A stretch of 64,000 bases of DNA from Cohnella abietis (GCF_004295585.1 NZ_AP019400.1:3136001-3200000), one strand, 5' to 3'; counted from the stretch's first letter, positions 54,401 through 62,708 are shown. Notes: generated by a model from the sequence alone, not told the origin. Made by a program: numbers and translations.

Positions 54401-55177
54401 CATGATAAGATCTCGATTCAAGGCCTTACATTAGACGGACAATTATTTGACGACTACTCGATCGAGAAAAAGGATGCAGCACCGCCATCACCTTCAACAG
54501 GTTCACCAACGCCAACGCCTGCACCAACACCAAAGCCGACACCTGCACCAACGCCAGCGCCTAAATCATTTTACAATGAAAAGGTTAATATGGATGCAGT
54601 CAAGGCACTAGTAGAAAAAGCAAATTCTGCGCCTGCAGTATCATTCAAAGATGTACCTGCTAATGCCCCGAATTCTAAAGCAATCACTTTAGGGACTAAG
54701 CTCGGAATTATTACTGGGTATGCAGATGGTTCATTCCATGGCAATGCTACGATAACGAGAGCAGAATTTGCGGCTATGCTAGTAAAGGCACTTGGTTTAA
54801 AGGCAGAAGGTAATACTAGCTTTAAGGACACCAAAAATCACTGGGCAGCAGAAGCAATTGCTATATTGAAAGCAAGCGGTATTAGCAATGGTTACTTGGA
54901 CGGAACATTCAAACCGAATCAGACGATATCCAGAGCGGAAATAGTGGCTATGCTTTCAAAAGTAATGAACACTATTTTAGTAAAAGACAATAAGTTCAAG
55001 GATGCTTCGGGTCACTGGGCAGAGGCTGAGATTGATACGTTATCCGAAATGGGTATCGTAAAAGGTTCTGCGAATGGTTCATTTAAGCCAAATGCTAATG
55101 CTACGAGATCCGAGTCATTACTCATGATCTTGCGTATGCTAAATGTAAGTCTTGGTCATTCACTGGACATAGAATAG
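51449..55177 (+). CDS. S-layer-anchored metallophosphoesterase (purple-acid-phosphatase-like)
   Basis: A 1242-residue exported enzyme fixed to the cell wall. Order: signal peptide 1-38; carbohydrate-binding-like domain ~48-215; Ig-like domain ~218-318; cohesin-like domain ~320-445; SH3/Ig-type linker ~455-590; FN3/purple-acid-phosphatase N-domain ~610-725. The calcineurin-type phosphoesterase domain covers ~735-985, then come a Pro-Thr linker (~1010-1038) and three SLH modules to the end. All metal ligands are visible: Asp744 and His746 in TDSH, GGDIVDDG, GNHDV, MFHKPPYH and GHDHVYSR. GTG start after AGAGGAGTG. It likely releases phosphate from an extracellular ester or nucleotide. The SLH cassette is nearly identical to that of 25641-29351. 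Confidence 0.9.
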   Translation: MSFYQPFFKRVLSGILAMAVLISFIPASLSSSSTVNAAPMDPPSPYGAIMVQDFENVSLDDLYLDKARLYSADMALETNPKYVRNGSTSLRIDYDFIGITDNPSQFAVGPATQLPLTGRVPKKIGMWVYANNEGHGVTSKFYIPSGSSRTYDIRNEVVGIDWSGWKYVEAEIGSDMSVPGTLAFYFQVKQRQMSKKNKGSLWIDDVRLIYDDLVGEDTTVPVITPISPTPNQTLNAPLSNITLSAKDNDNGSGIDPNSVQMTVNGQSVTSATYAYNPENKIITYVPNEPLSGGYYEVHAKIRDNSGNPAAADYSFNIEHGARFTMEGPEELLGNDIYQLQLGSKDVGLAKSVHAKLKFDPATLQAKVINGRSDLSNVHTTIDNEGGYVEFNADGLQAGNANPLASIDFEFTRTARMERGELFKQVWMVEGSFGYTDGTTVQSIAAPKNYKIGFPYKLVIKGRGLQTQSLVTVTNHAGAPVAGAEIEFNDENGPQAYVTVTAAKSKIYKNADSTSSLVLAVNKDEQFFATKGNTSGFVNVFTPDGSKKGYIPLADVQQDDLKQGVGFTDSKGEIRTSLLTLALGTWRVQAVINGGTSESMNMEIVIQFGDENPQYVQTFVTEDMSTKMSVGWQTAPRVKKAFIQYMKESDGSLSNKGIWTPTLENSIEQVAEYEVQVIQMFDKDSKNNKGPVGEMKFHKALVSGLEPGTKYHYRVGYEGYWSEWNAYKTVEPALNNPVSFVYVTDSHTKGDNGLEAYQKLLKNAFTKYPDTQFIMHGGDIVDDGKYLEEWNQYWKASSFYSSSIPSAYTMGNHDVKGEGKEIFVTGLDLPKNGPDFQKGYVYSFDSGEVHFIVMNSESDAVTMSKQAEWMREDIKKSNKKWKIVMFHKPPYHTEAGRSDLIEDSRTYFAPILEELQVDLVLVGHDHVYSRTYPMKQGKPLLNGERGTVYLDGGASGWKFYNGTKYNYLDFMFDDDVPVYTSIQVSHDKISIQGLTLDGQLFDDYSIEKKDAAPPSPSTGSPTPTPAPTPKPTPAPTPAPKSFYNEKVNMDAVKALVEKANSAPAVSFKDVPANAPNSKAITLGTKLGIITGYADGSFHGNATITRAEFAAMLVKALGLKAEGNTSFKDTKNHWAAEAIAILKASGISNGYLDGTFKPNQTISRAEIVAMLSKVMNTILVKDNKFKDASGHWAEAEIDTLSEMGIVKGSANGSFKPNANATRSESLLMILRMLNVSLGHSLDIE

Positions 55178-55195
55178 TAGATTAAGGCAAATTGG

Positions 55196-55233
55196 AAGCG
55201 GTAGGTACTGGTAAAACAGTACCTGCCGTTTTC
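55196..55233 (+). terminator. Rho-independent terminator
   Basis: CGGTAGGTACTG pairs with CAGTACCTGCCG, followed by TTTT. Sister of the terminator at 29369. Confidence 0.85.
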
Positions 55234-55257
55234 TATATGTTTTCTGGTTTACATCTT

Positions 55258-56664
55258 CTAATTTGAGCTTGGTGAACCAACCGACTCTTCCACCTGTCCT
55301 GATTCTCGGCGTCTCCGACTCATGATAACCAGGGACAATGCAATTGCCGTGAGGATAATTCCAAGTATTCGAAATCCTTCGAAGCTGAAGGTACCTCCCA
55401 TTACGATACCAATTAACAAGGAAGAGAGAATGGTTCCCAAATATCTTGATGTATTAAATATTCCGGAAGCCACGCCTATCATTTCTTTGGGAGAGCTTTG
55501 GAACAAGGCAGCTTGCATGCCGACATTGTTCAACCCGTTGCTAATACCGAATGCAGCTAAAGCCAAGCATACACTGATTACCGGCGAAGTTTGATTCAAT
55601 GTTACTATCCATACTGACCCAAGTGTCATCAGTATTCCAGATAACAGTAATGCGGGGCGAGGTCCTGATTTATCTATCCATCGGCCTGCTATTGGTGAAG
55701 TAACAAGCGAGCACAAGCCTAGGCTTAGTATGAGAATTCCTGTGTCGAATTCGCTAACATGACGTACCATTTGCAAGTAGGATGGAAGACCGAAAAAGAG
55801 CGAGTAAAAAAGTACGTTAACGAGCATGAATTCAATATTGATCCAAGTCATTGCAGGATATTTGGCGAATGTGCGTAATGGAATAAAGGGTGACTTTGCT
55901 CTGAGCTCATGTCGTATGAAAGCCCCCAACGCAACGAGGCCTATCAACCCGACAATAACATTAGTTAATGAGAAATGCCCAGATGATTTTACTGATAGTA
56001 ATCCAACAAGCAAGGCAACCAGTCCGACTGTGAATAGCAGGATCCCTGACGCATCAATTAAATCAGACCATTTGCGAAAGGACATTCCCAGTGCAACGGA
56101 TCTTGATGGTTCATCCTTAGGGATATTCCTCCAAGACAATACAAAGCTCACCACAACGAATGGAATATTGACCAAAAAGATAGCAGGCCAGCCCCACCAG
56201 TGAATGATGACCCCGCCAATAAAGGGCCCAATAGCTGCCGCTCCGGATAGGAATATGGACAAAACAGACAGCGCGGTCCCTTGTTTCTCCGTTATATGAA
56301 TTCGCACAATTGCCATTCCAACCGCAACCATCATACTTGTTCCGATGGATTGTACAATGCGGAACACGATGAGCCACCCGAAGCTTGGAGATAGTGGAGC
56401 TAACAATGATGCGACGAAGGCTACAACAAGTCCAGTAAGGAATATTTTCCTGCGACCGAATAAATCACTGGCCTTTCCCATGACAGGTTGAGCGATAGCA
56501 CTCGCAATATAGAAAGAGAAAATAATCCAGGAAACAACTGTAAAGTCAAGCTGAAACACATTTTGTAGCCGTGGAATTGCAACTGCAACCATTGAAGAAT
56601 TTAATGGGTTCAGAAGTATCCCAAGGCCAACGGAAATCATTAACCACCTGCTGCGAGCACTCAT
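55258..56664 (-). CDS. MFS transporter, DHA2-type drug/H+ antiporter
   Basis: A 468-residue efflux pump with about 14 hydrophobic segments. Signatures: NPLNSSMVAVAIPRLQ in the first helix (motif D1), GKASDLFGRRKIFLTG (motif A) near residue 63, FRIVQSIGTSMM (motif B with the essential Arg) near 101, and LSGAAAIGPFIGGVII (antiporter motif C) near 138. It is divergent from a LysR gene 110 bp away, which is the natural candidate for its regulator. Confidence 0.9.
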   Translation of the reverse strand: MSARSRWLMISVGLGILLNPLNSSMVAVAIPRLQNVFQLDFTVVSWIIFSFYIASAIAQPVMGKASDLFGRRKIFLTGLVVAFVASLLAPLSPSFGWLIVFRIVQSIGTSMMVAVGMAIVRIHITEKQGTALSVLSIFLSGAAAIGPFIGGVIIHWWGWPAIFLVNIPFVVVSFVLSWRNIPKDEPSRSVALGMSFRKWSDLIDASGILLFTVGLVALLVGLLSVKSSGHFSLTNVIVGLIGLVALGAFIRHELRAKSPFIPLRTFAKYPAMTWINIEFMLVNVLFYSLFFGLPSYLQMVRHVSEFDTGILILSLGLCSLVTSPIAGRWIDKSGPRPALLLSGILMTLGSVWIVTLNQTSPVISVCLALAAFGISNGLNNVGMQAALFQSSPKEMIGVASGIFNTSRYLGTILSSLLIGIVMGGTFSFEGFRILGIILTAIALSLVIMSRRRRESGQVEESVGSPSSN

Positions 56665-56774
56665 TTTTGGTCCCCCTAAAGTGTATTAAAGTCATCGTAA
56701 TTGAAATCGATTATTCATTCCAACGCATTTGATGTTATAATCTCATTGACTCAAGGGAATGAATGAGGTGCGAA

Positions 56775-57713
56775 ATGGAACTTCTTCAACTGCAATATTT
56801 TCTATCGGTAGCTCGTTTGGAGCATGTGACTGAAGCTGCACGAAACCTTCACGTTACTCAATCGTCACTAAGCAAAACGATTCAACGCTTGGAGGAGGAT
56901 CTAGGTGTCCCTTTATTCGATCGGATAGGGAGAAATCTGCGATTGAATGAGTTCGGTTGCAGATTTCTTCGCCGTGCGGAAAGGGCATTGTTTGAATTGG
57001 AACAGGGAAAGCAAGAAATTAACGATTTGTCCAGCCCGGAGCAGGGTACACTCGAATTGGCGGTGACTACCGCAAGTAGGTTACCCAATATCCTTCGAGA
57101 GTTTCGGAAAAAACAGCCCAATATTCAATTTCATGTACAAATGCTGACCACACAAGAAATGGTCACGCTTCTTTATAGAGGAGAGGTCGATTATTGCTTG
57201 TCCTCGCCACCGGTACAAGGGGATGACATTGAATGCCAAATCGTATTCGTTGATCCAATCCTTGTAGCTGTTCCAAAAGACCATCGGCTTGCAGACCGAA
57301 GCAGTGTATCCTTAACAGAGCTAAAGGATGAATGGTTTGTCGGCGTAAAGAAAGGCTACGGTACTCGCGATCTAGTGGACTCTATATGCAAATCGGCTGG
57401 ATTTGCACCTAAATATGTGTATGAGGGAGATGAACCTGCAAGGCTAAGCTCTCTGGTTGAAGCAGAAATTGGCATAGCCTTCATACCAAGCACGGCAAGG
57501 AATTCGCGGGAAAATATCAAATATCTCCAAGTAGAGAATCACGAATTGGTACGGGAGATCGCGTTATTATGGCACAGAAGTAGGTACATTTCGCGTGCTG
57601 CTCTGGAATTCCGTGAGGTTGTCATACAATATTTCGAGTCAATATCCCAAAAGACCACTCAAACATGCTGTACAACTAATTCTGAATCTATCTGCGGCCC
57701 CAAACAGGCGTAA
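56775..57713 (+). CDS. LysR-family transcriptional regulator
   Basis: A 312-residue regulator: winged HTH at residues 1-60 (LQLQYFLSVARLEHVTEAAR, TQSSLSKTIQRLEEDLGVPL, FDRIGRNLRLNEFG) and a periplasmic-binding-type effector domain at about 90-295. ATG 56775 is preferred since GAGGTG stands four bases before it and the family usually begins with MELLQL or MELRQL. Divergent from the MFS exporter gene, its probable target. A bidirectional terminator follows. Confidence 0.9.
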   Translation: MELLQLQYFLSVARLEHVTEAARNLHVTQSSLSKTIQRLEEDLGVPLFDRIGRNLRLNEFGCRFLRRAERALFELEQGKQEINDLSSPEQGTLELAVTTASRLPNILREFRKKQPNIQFHVQMLTTQEMVTLLYRGEVDYCLSSPPVQGDDIECQIVFVDPILVAVPKDHRLADRSSVSLTELKDEWFVGVKKGYGTRDLVDSICKSAGFAPKYVYEGDEPARLSSLVEAEIGIAFIPSTARNSRENIKYLQVENHELVREIALLWHRSRYISRAALEFREVVIQYFESISQKTTQTCCTTNSESICGPKQA

Positions 57714-57733
57714 CCAGTATGAATAATTGTAAA

Positions 57734-57780
57734 AGAGCCAAAAAAACCTTCAGCAAATACTGAAGTTTTTTTTGGCGCTC
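57734..57780 (+). terminator. bidirectional Rho-independent terminator
   Basis: GAGCCAAAAAAACCTTCAG pairs with CTGAAGTTTTTTTTGGCGCTC; A-run and T-run on either side allow function in both directions. Confidence 0.85.
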
Positions 57781-58339
57781 TCTAAGTATTGACAAACGAG
57801 ATGGACACGAGAAATCCTAACTGGAATTATGCTGGGATAAAACATCGCCACGAAAAGGTGATGTTTTTCTTTGGGTGGGTGTCGTTGGGAATGACATAAA
57901 GTTTTTTCATCTGATATCAAAATGATTTAAGAGCGGTTTGTTATATTTTCAATGCAGTAAGATTGGGTCATAATTTAGTTGGCAGTCCGTGACTGGTTAT
58001 TTAACAATCCCTAAAGAATTGAATACAAAGCTACTCTAAAATAAAACTGTTCAAGTCCACGAATAAATCGTGAACTTTTTGTGGATAGTCTATGGAGATG
58101 AACTTTTTAGGTTTGCTCGTGGACGAAGTAAATGGGGAATTTCCTTTTTTATCCTCACGGAGGAGCATGTCGTCTGAATCTGCCTCTAAGAGTCCTCCGC
58201 AAATAAGCTTAGTTAGACATTAGATTTAAATACCCAAGCTGAATAAATAACTAGATGAACAGTACCTCTCTAGATGACTCGCCAAATGGATAAGTATTGC
58301 AGATTAAAATAATTCTTAATTTAGTATCAACATACATTA
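57781..58339. other. non-coding region upstream of the reverse transcriptase gene, with structured elements
   Basis: No gene was seen. A hairpin with T-run (AACATCGCC / GGTGATGTT) lies at 57839-57870. GTCCACGA (about 58056) is complementary to TCGTGGAC (about 58119), and GTTCA/TGAAC flank a smaller hairpin at 58049-58084 followed by TTTTT. Because several defence reverse transcriptases use a nearby non-coding RNA, this stretch is a place to look for one; there is no direct proof. Confidence 0.35.
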
Positions 58340-58369
58340 TTACAAGTAATTTATATTTAATGATACAAT
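58340..58369 (+). promoter_or_regulatory. candidate promoter of the RT-nitrilase operon
   Basis: TTACAA, 18 bases, TACAAT, placing the start of transcription about 40 bases before the RT start codon. Confidence 0.5.
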
Positions 58370-58414
58370 ATAGGAAATAAAATACATACATCTATAGTCA
58401 AAAGGTGGCATGAA

Positions 58415-61400
58415 ATGAGTAGCATATTATATTCTCCTGATGAGATTCCATTACACTATTATTATTTTGGTTGGAAAAAGGCTAGAAGTTTTGTCAAGCA
58501 GCAGGGGTTCTATGACCCTATTGAAATAAAAGAATTTGAACTTGAACTAGAAAAGAATTTATCGGACATTCAAGAAGAAGTTAGTTCTTTGTTCTACGGA
58601 ATAACACCACCCATTATCTATGGGTTTCCAAAAGGGGCTAATGGTGACGAATTAAAGCTCCGACCTATGGCAAAGATATCATTTCGCGATCAAGTGGTAT
58701 GGGCTACTATTGTATTGACAATTGGTGAATATTTTGACACAAATGATTACAGTTTAATGGCAGATGATTACGTTACAGATAATTTTGACTTGAAATGGAT
58801 GGTCGATTGGAGCTGTAATAATCGTTTACGACGAAAATATTATCCATCTCTTGAAGAAAATACATACGTTTTTCAAAGATTTATGATTAACTACACACAT
58901 AACGAGCTTTATGAAAGTTTTCAAAGAAGTCTTCGTTTGCAAAGAAAGAAACAGGAAGAATATTTTGAACGAGTACTAAAGGAATCTCCAATTGCATTTT
59001 ATGGACAAGCTGATATTACAAAATTTTATCCTAGTCTAAAAATGAATGTAGTTGAGGATGTATTAAAGGAACGCTTAAATGAATTGAGTAATCTAGGTGT
59101 CATAAACAATGAAAAGTGTAATAAATGGTTGAAATTATTTGGTAGTTTATGTAAAATACGTTCTGATTTAAGTTGTTTACTAGATGAAGAGATTAAAAGT
59201 ATTGGAATTGATGAAATTAGAAAAAATTCAACTTATGAAACGTTACCGACAGGTTTAATTGCTTCAGGATTCCTGGCAAACTGTGTGTTAACAAAATGGT
59301 TAGATCATCCGATGGATAATTATTTAAAAGAGAAAACAGATGAAGGTTTCACCACATTTTTGACACGCTATACTGACGATATAATGATCATATCTAACAA
59401 CGAATCAGTTATCTTTGAAGGCATGAAAAAAATTAAAGATTTGCTAGATTCTATTGGGTTAAAACTATCAGAAGATAAAACGAAGCCAAAATTGAAAGAA
59501 GATTTAGTAAAGAGTTTGCTAGGTGAAATGGAGAGTTTGACCATAATACAAGCTAATGAATTGGTCGGACAATTCTTTAAGGAAGATACTCAATGCCCAA
59601 AAATAGGGAGGTATGATGCCCTTCCAAGTTCTACTGCATTAATTGATAAACTTTCACAACTTGGTGAACAACAAGTTCGTGCAATGCGAGGTGATGAACT
59701 TGAAAAATATCTCTCAGAGTTGATGGATCTTGTGAATACCGAATTTGCAGATGCTGAAATCCGAGGAGATACAAAGTCATCATTTGCTGCTTGGCGGATT
59801 CGAAAAGCTGCTAAGGATGCTCAGGATCGCGGGTTGAGTGTGAGTCAAAACATTACAGAGACATTAAAGAGATCATTCATGAAGTATCCATTCAAAATGT
59901 CTCTTGTTAACTGTTATATACTTCACCTAATGGAGTTACCATTTGATGATACTACTGAAAAATATATTATAGAAATGTTTAAATCGGCAAAGAAAACGGA
60001 TAAAGTTGAGTTACCAGGATTTTATGGTGGTTATATACGCACACATATTTTATTTGCTATTTCAGACATTTGGATGAATTTGACTGAAGAGAATCGCATT
60101 AGAATGAGAACGATTATATTTGAACAGGTTTCCAATTGGTATGAGGACAATGAAGTTCCAACATGGCATGAACAATACGCAATTTATTGGCTTTTTACAA
60201 ATAGTGAGATTCAAACTGACTTAAATTTATTTAAGATAAACAAAATGCAAAGTGTTAATCGTGCATATAATTTGTTTAAACTCATGAATCAAGATACAGA
60301 GTGTGGTAAAGATTCTGTTCTAGTAGCTATTATGAGTCAAATATGGAAGCGTAACCGGTTGAGAGGACAAAATGATGCCTATTTATCCGGTGAAGAAAAT
60401 TGGATCAAATGGGTTTGGAGAAATTTATCTAATACCCAAAAAGCTTGGAAGTGGAAGTTGAATGGTCACGAACGTGTCTGGATTGAGATTTCGGAAGGAC
60501 GAGAAAGTGAGATTACTATATTTGGTTACCGTAGATTGTTAGAAATATCAGAACTGCAAATTAGTTGTTTTTTTGAAGATAATGAACTACATCAAGACGA
60601 TGAGGAATCAGTAAGAATTGTACCTATCTTCAATGGTGTTATTGAAATTCTTAACCAAGCTATCACTCTATGGGCTAGTCAATCAGATCTGAAGTTCTCA
60701 GATCGTTTTCTAAAAGCGCTACGCTCTATTCCTGAAGATTATCGCATTCGAAAGTATTTAACTAGCCGCATAGCAAATTTAAAAGAAATTGAAAGAGAAT
60801 TAATACTTGAAAACGGTATTATTGGAAAAAATCCAACATTTGCAAAAAAAGAAAACTCTTCTTATATACCTCTCCAAGATTGGTTAGAGATAATTAATAT
60901 TGTCCCTCAACGGGTAGAGACAAAAAAAATGCAGATTGAGCTACTGCCACTTACCGAAGCTGAAATAACTTCTATGCTCATTCAAATTGGAAAATCATTT
61001 TTAATAAATATAAAAGAAAAAAAGGATGATAAAAGCAATTTTGATATTTTTTCCTTTAATATGCCGGAGTTATTGACAAAAGTGAGTTTGAACCGTATTG
61101 CAATTAAGATTGAGGACTGGAAAAATTGGCGGCATGAAAACGGAGAATTTAAATTTGAATTCACTGAAAATTATGTTATCTATTCAGAGTATTATCTAAG
61201 TGCATGGGCTTATACAAAAACATTTTTTATAGACGATGAATACCTTCTCAATTATGCTTTATCAATGTTAATGTTGAGACTAATTTCAAATAGAAAATTC
61301 AGATCACGTTTAACTGGAATTTCTAGATTAAGAGGTTGGAATAAAATATCTGATGTAGTAGCTCAAGCTGAATTTCCTTCAACTGCACTAGCTGAAATAA

Positions 61401-61627
61401 TCACTGGCTCGATGAATTATCAAAACCCCTTTTACAATAATCTTAATTCAAAAAAGGGGGTCGAACTTCCACTACTTCCACTAGAAAAAGAACCAATTAT
61501 GAAAGTGACAGAGTATCTTACACGTTTAGAAGAGCATCTTGCTGTTTTAAAGAAGAGATTTTTCATTGGTGAGACTGGTTTGCGAGAAATTCGTTTTATT
61601 GATATAGATAAGTTAGTAAAGGAGTAG
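58415..61627 (+). CDS. defence-type reverse transcriptase with long C-terminal helical region (UG/DRT class)
   Basis: A 1070-residue protein. The RT core lies in residues ~60-370: KLRPMAKISFRDQVVWATI (N-terminal RT motif), FYGQADITKFYPSL with catalytic Asp200, the template-grip motif LPTGLIASGFLANCVL, YTDD at 319-322 with Asp321 and Asp322, and GLKLSEDKTKP. The remaining ~700 residues are helix-rich with no recognised enzyme domain, as in the alpha-repeat C-termini of 'unknown group' RTs. There is no maturase/endonuclease domain of group II introns. AAGGTGG precedes the ATG. A separate nitrilase gene begins four bases after the stop. In known DRT1/UG1 systems a nitrilase is fused to the RT; here it is split off. 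The gene is strikingly A/T-rich compared with its neighbours, suggesting transfer. Confidence 0.88.
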   Translation: MSSILYSPDEIPLHYYYFGWKKARSFVKQQGFYDPIEIKEFELELEKNLSDIQEEVSSLFYGITPPIIYGFPKGANGDELKLRPMAKISFRDQVVWATIVLTIGEYFDTNDYSLMADDYVTDNFDLKWMVDWSCNNRLRRKYYPSLEENTYVFQRFMINYTHNELYESFQRSLRLQRKKQEEYFERVLKESPIAFYGQADITKFYPSLKMNVVEDVLKERLNELSNLGVINNEKCNKWLKLFGSLCKIRSDLSCLLDEEIKSIGIDEIRKNSTYETLPTGLIASGFLANCVLTKWLDHPMDNYLKEKTDEGFTTFLTRYTDDIMIISNNESVIFEGMKKIKDLLDSIGLKLSEDKTKPKLKEDLVKSLLGEMESLTIIQANELVGQFFKEDTQCPKIGRYDALPSSTALIDKLSQLGEQQVRAMRGDELEKYLSELMDLVNTEFADAEIRGDTKSSFAAWRIRKAAKDAQDRGLSVSQNITETLKRSFMKYPFKMSLVNCYILHLMELPFDDTTEKYIIEMFKSAKKTDKVELPGFYGGYIRTHILFAISDIWMNLTEENRIRMRTIIFEQVSNWYEDNEVPTWHEQYAIYWLFTNSEIQTDLNLFKINKMQSVNRAYNLFKLMNQDTECGKDSVLVAIMSQIWKRNRLRGQNDAYLSGEENWIKWVWRNLSNTQKAWKWKLNGHERVWIEISEGRESEITIFGYRRLLEISELQISCFFEDNELHQDDEESVRIVPIFNGVIEILNQAITLWASQSDLKFSDRFLKALRSIPEDYRIRKYLTSRIANLKEIERELILENGIIGKNPTFAKKENSSYIPLQDWLEIINIVPQRVETKKMQIELLPLTEAEITSMLIQIGKSFLINIKEKKDDKSNFDIFSFNMPELLTKVSLNRIAIKIEDWKNWRHENGEFKFEFTENYVIYSEYYLSAWAYTKTFFIDDEYLLNYALSMLMLRLISNRKFRSRLTGISRLRGWNKISDVVAQAEFPSTALAEIITGSMNYQNPFYNNLNSKKGVELPLLPLEKEPIMKVTEYLTRLEEHLAVLKKRFFIGETGLREIRFIDIDKLVKE

Positions 61628-61631
61628 TGGT

Positions 61632-62531
61632 ATGGAGGAAGAGCTAATTGAAAAAATTACTGTGACAATAGGGCAATCAATGCACGAACGTCATTTGATG
61701 AAAAATCTTGATAATTTGAATGGATTTAAATTTAAAAAACCAGAGTTACAACTAGATCTTCTTGATACTATTTTGCAGATTTCGGATCAAGATGGAGCTC
61801 ACTTTGTAATGTTGCCTGAATTCTTTCTTCCACGTAGATATTTATTCAGTCATATCAAGGAAAGAGCAGTTCGTTATGGGAGAATAATAATGGGAGGTCT
61901 AGAATACGGAGTAGACAAACATCTTTCTCCAACGGGAACTCAGCGATTACGTAATGAAGCGTTTGTCGTCATACCGGATAATCTTTATCAAAATAACAAG
62001 AGTTTAGGTGGAAATGCGACAGTAATTACCGTTCCCAAGCTGAATCCTGCTCCAGAGGAAGAAAAAAATCTTGAAGATCATGGATATGATTTTGTTAATG
62101 GAAATCGTATATATATGTTTAAGAGTAATAAATTGGGTAATTTCGCGGTACTCATCTGCTATGATTTTCTAAACCTACCTGTACAAGCTATTTTACAAAG
62201 CCAAATACAAACACTTTTTGTTCTTACTTATAATAAGGATGTTAGTGGTTTCATTTCAATAGCAGATACAATGCAACGAATGCTTCTTTGTAACGTAATA
62301 ATCTGCAACACAGGCTATTATGGTGGGTCTGCTGCTTTTACACCGTTACGTGATCGCAATAAACGACAAGTATTGCAAATTAGTGGAAATGAAATACAAG
62401 CAGCAGTTTCTGTACATTTACCAATAAATGAGGTTTGGAAAGTTCAAACAACTGGTGAAAATGAATTTGGAAATTCAAAATACATGCACCGTCCTCCTGA
62501 TTTCGGACGATTGGTAAGAACGTCTATCTGA
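61632..62531 (+). CDS. nitrilase/carbon-nitrogen hydrolase partner of the reverse transcriptase
   Basis: A 299-residue cytosolic CN-hydrolase. The catalytic triad is intact: Glu63 in MLPEFFLP, Lys136 in TVPKLNPAPEE and Cys176 in AVLICYDFLNL. The start four bases behind the RT stop, with GGAG inside the end of the RT gene, shows translational coupling; base composition is the same A/T-rich type. The usual substrates of nitrilase enzymes are nitriles or amides, but in the RT-associated systems the nitrilase role is not settled. A tRNA-like relic begins eight bases after the stop codon. Confidence 0.88.
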   Translation: MEEELIEKITVTIGQSMHERHLMKNLDNLNGFKFKKPELQLDLLDTILQISDQDGAHFVMLPEFFLPRRYLFSHIKERAVRYGRIIMGGLEYGVDKHLSPTGTQRLRNEAFVVIPDNLYQNNKSLGGNATVITVPKLNPAPEEEKNLEDHGYDFVNGNRIYMFKSNKLGNFAVLICYDFLNLPVQAILQSQIQTLFVLTYNKDVSGFISIADTMQRMLLCNVIICNTGYYGGSAAFTPLRDRNKRQVLQISGNEIQAAVSVHLPINEVWKVQTTGENEFGNSKYMHRPPDFGRLVRTSI

Positions 62532-62538
62532 TAAATTA

Positions 62539-62617
62539 GGTAGTGAAACTGAGCAATGTGGGAGACAGCACACTAGTAGCGTTGAGCTCAGAGATTCGAT
62601 CCCCCTTGGCTCTACCA
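62539..62617 (+). repeat. tRNA-like element, copy B (homologous to 5052-5127)
   Basis: It begins GGTAGTGAAAC like copy A and contains a TTCGATC loop followed by C-rich bases and a CTCTACCA end. GGTAGTG can pair with CTCTACC in six of seven positions, like an acceptor stem, but the T-stem and D-arm are defective. Identity to copy A is 25 of 33 over the anticodon/T-arm half. It stands directly behind the RT-nitrilase genes, so it may be an old integration end or simply a dispersed repeat. Confidence 0.6.
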
Positions 62618-62662
62618 AATCATAAACTCAAACAACTTCATAGGAAGTGGTTATCAAATTGT

Positions 62663-62708
62663 AGAGGAACCCAAGTCTTTCTCAAAGACATCGGGTTTCT
62701 CTTTTGTT
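62663..62708 (+). terminator. Rho-independent terminator
   Basis: AGAGGAACCC and GTCTTT pair with AAAGAC and GGGTTTCTCT, then TTTTG. It probably ends the RT-nitrilase transcript. Confidence 0.75.

Noticed and set aside
58415..61627. Retron or group II intron reverse transcriptase
   Set aside because: No maturase or endonuclease domain, no domain V/VI-type RNA, no msr/msd-type inverted repeats next to the start, and the C-terminal helical region plus nitrilase partner fit the unknown-group defence RTs better.
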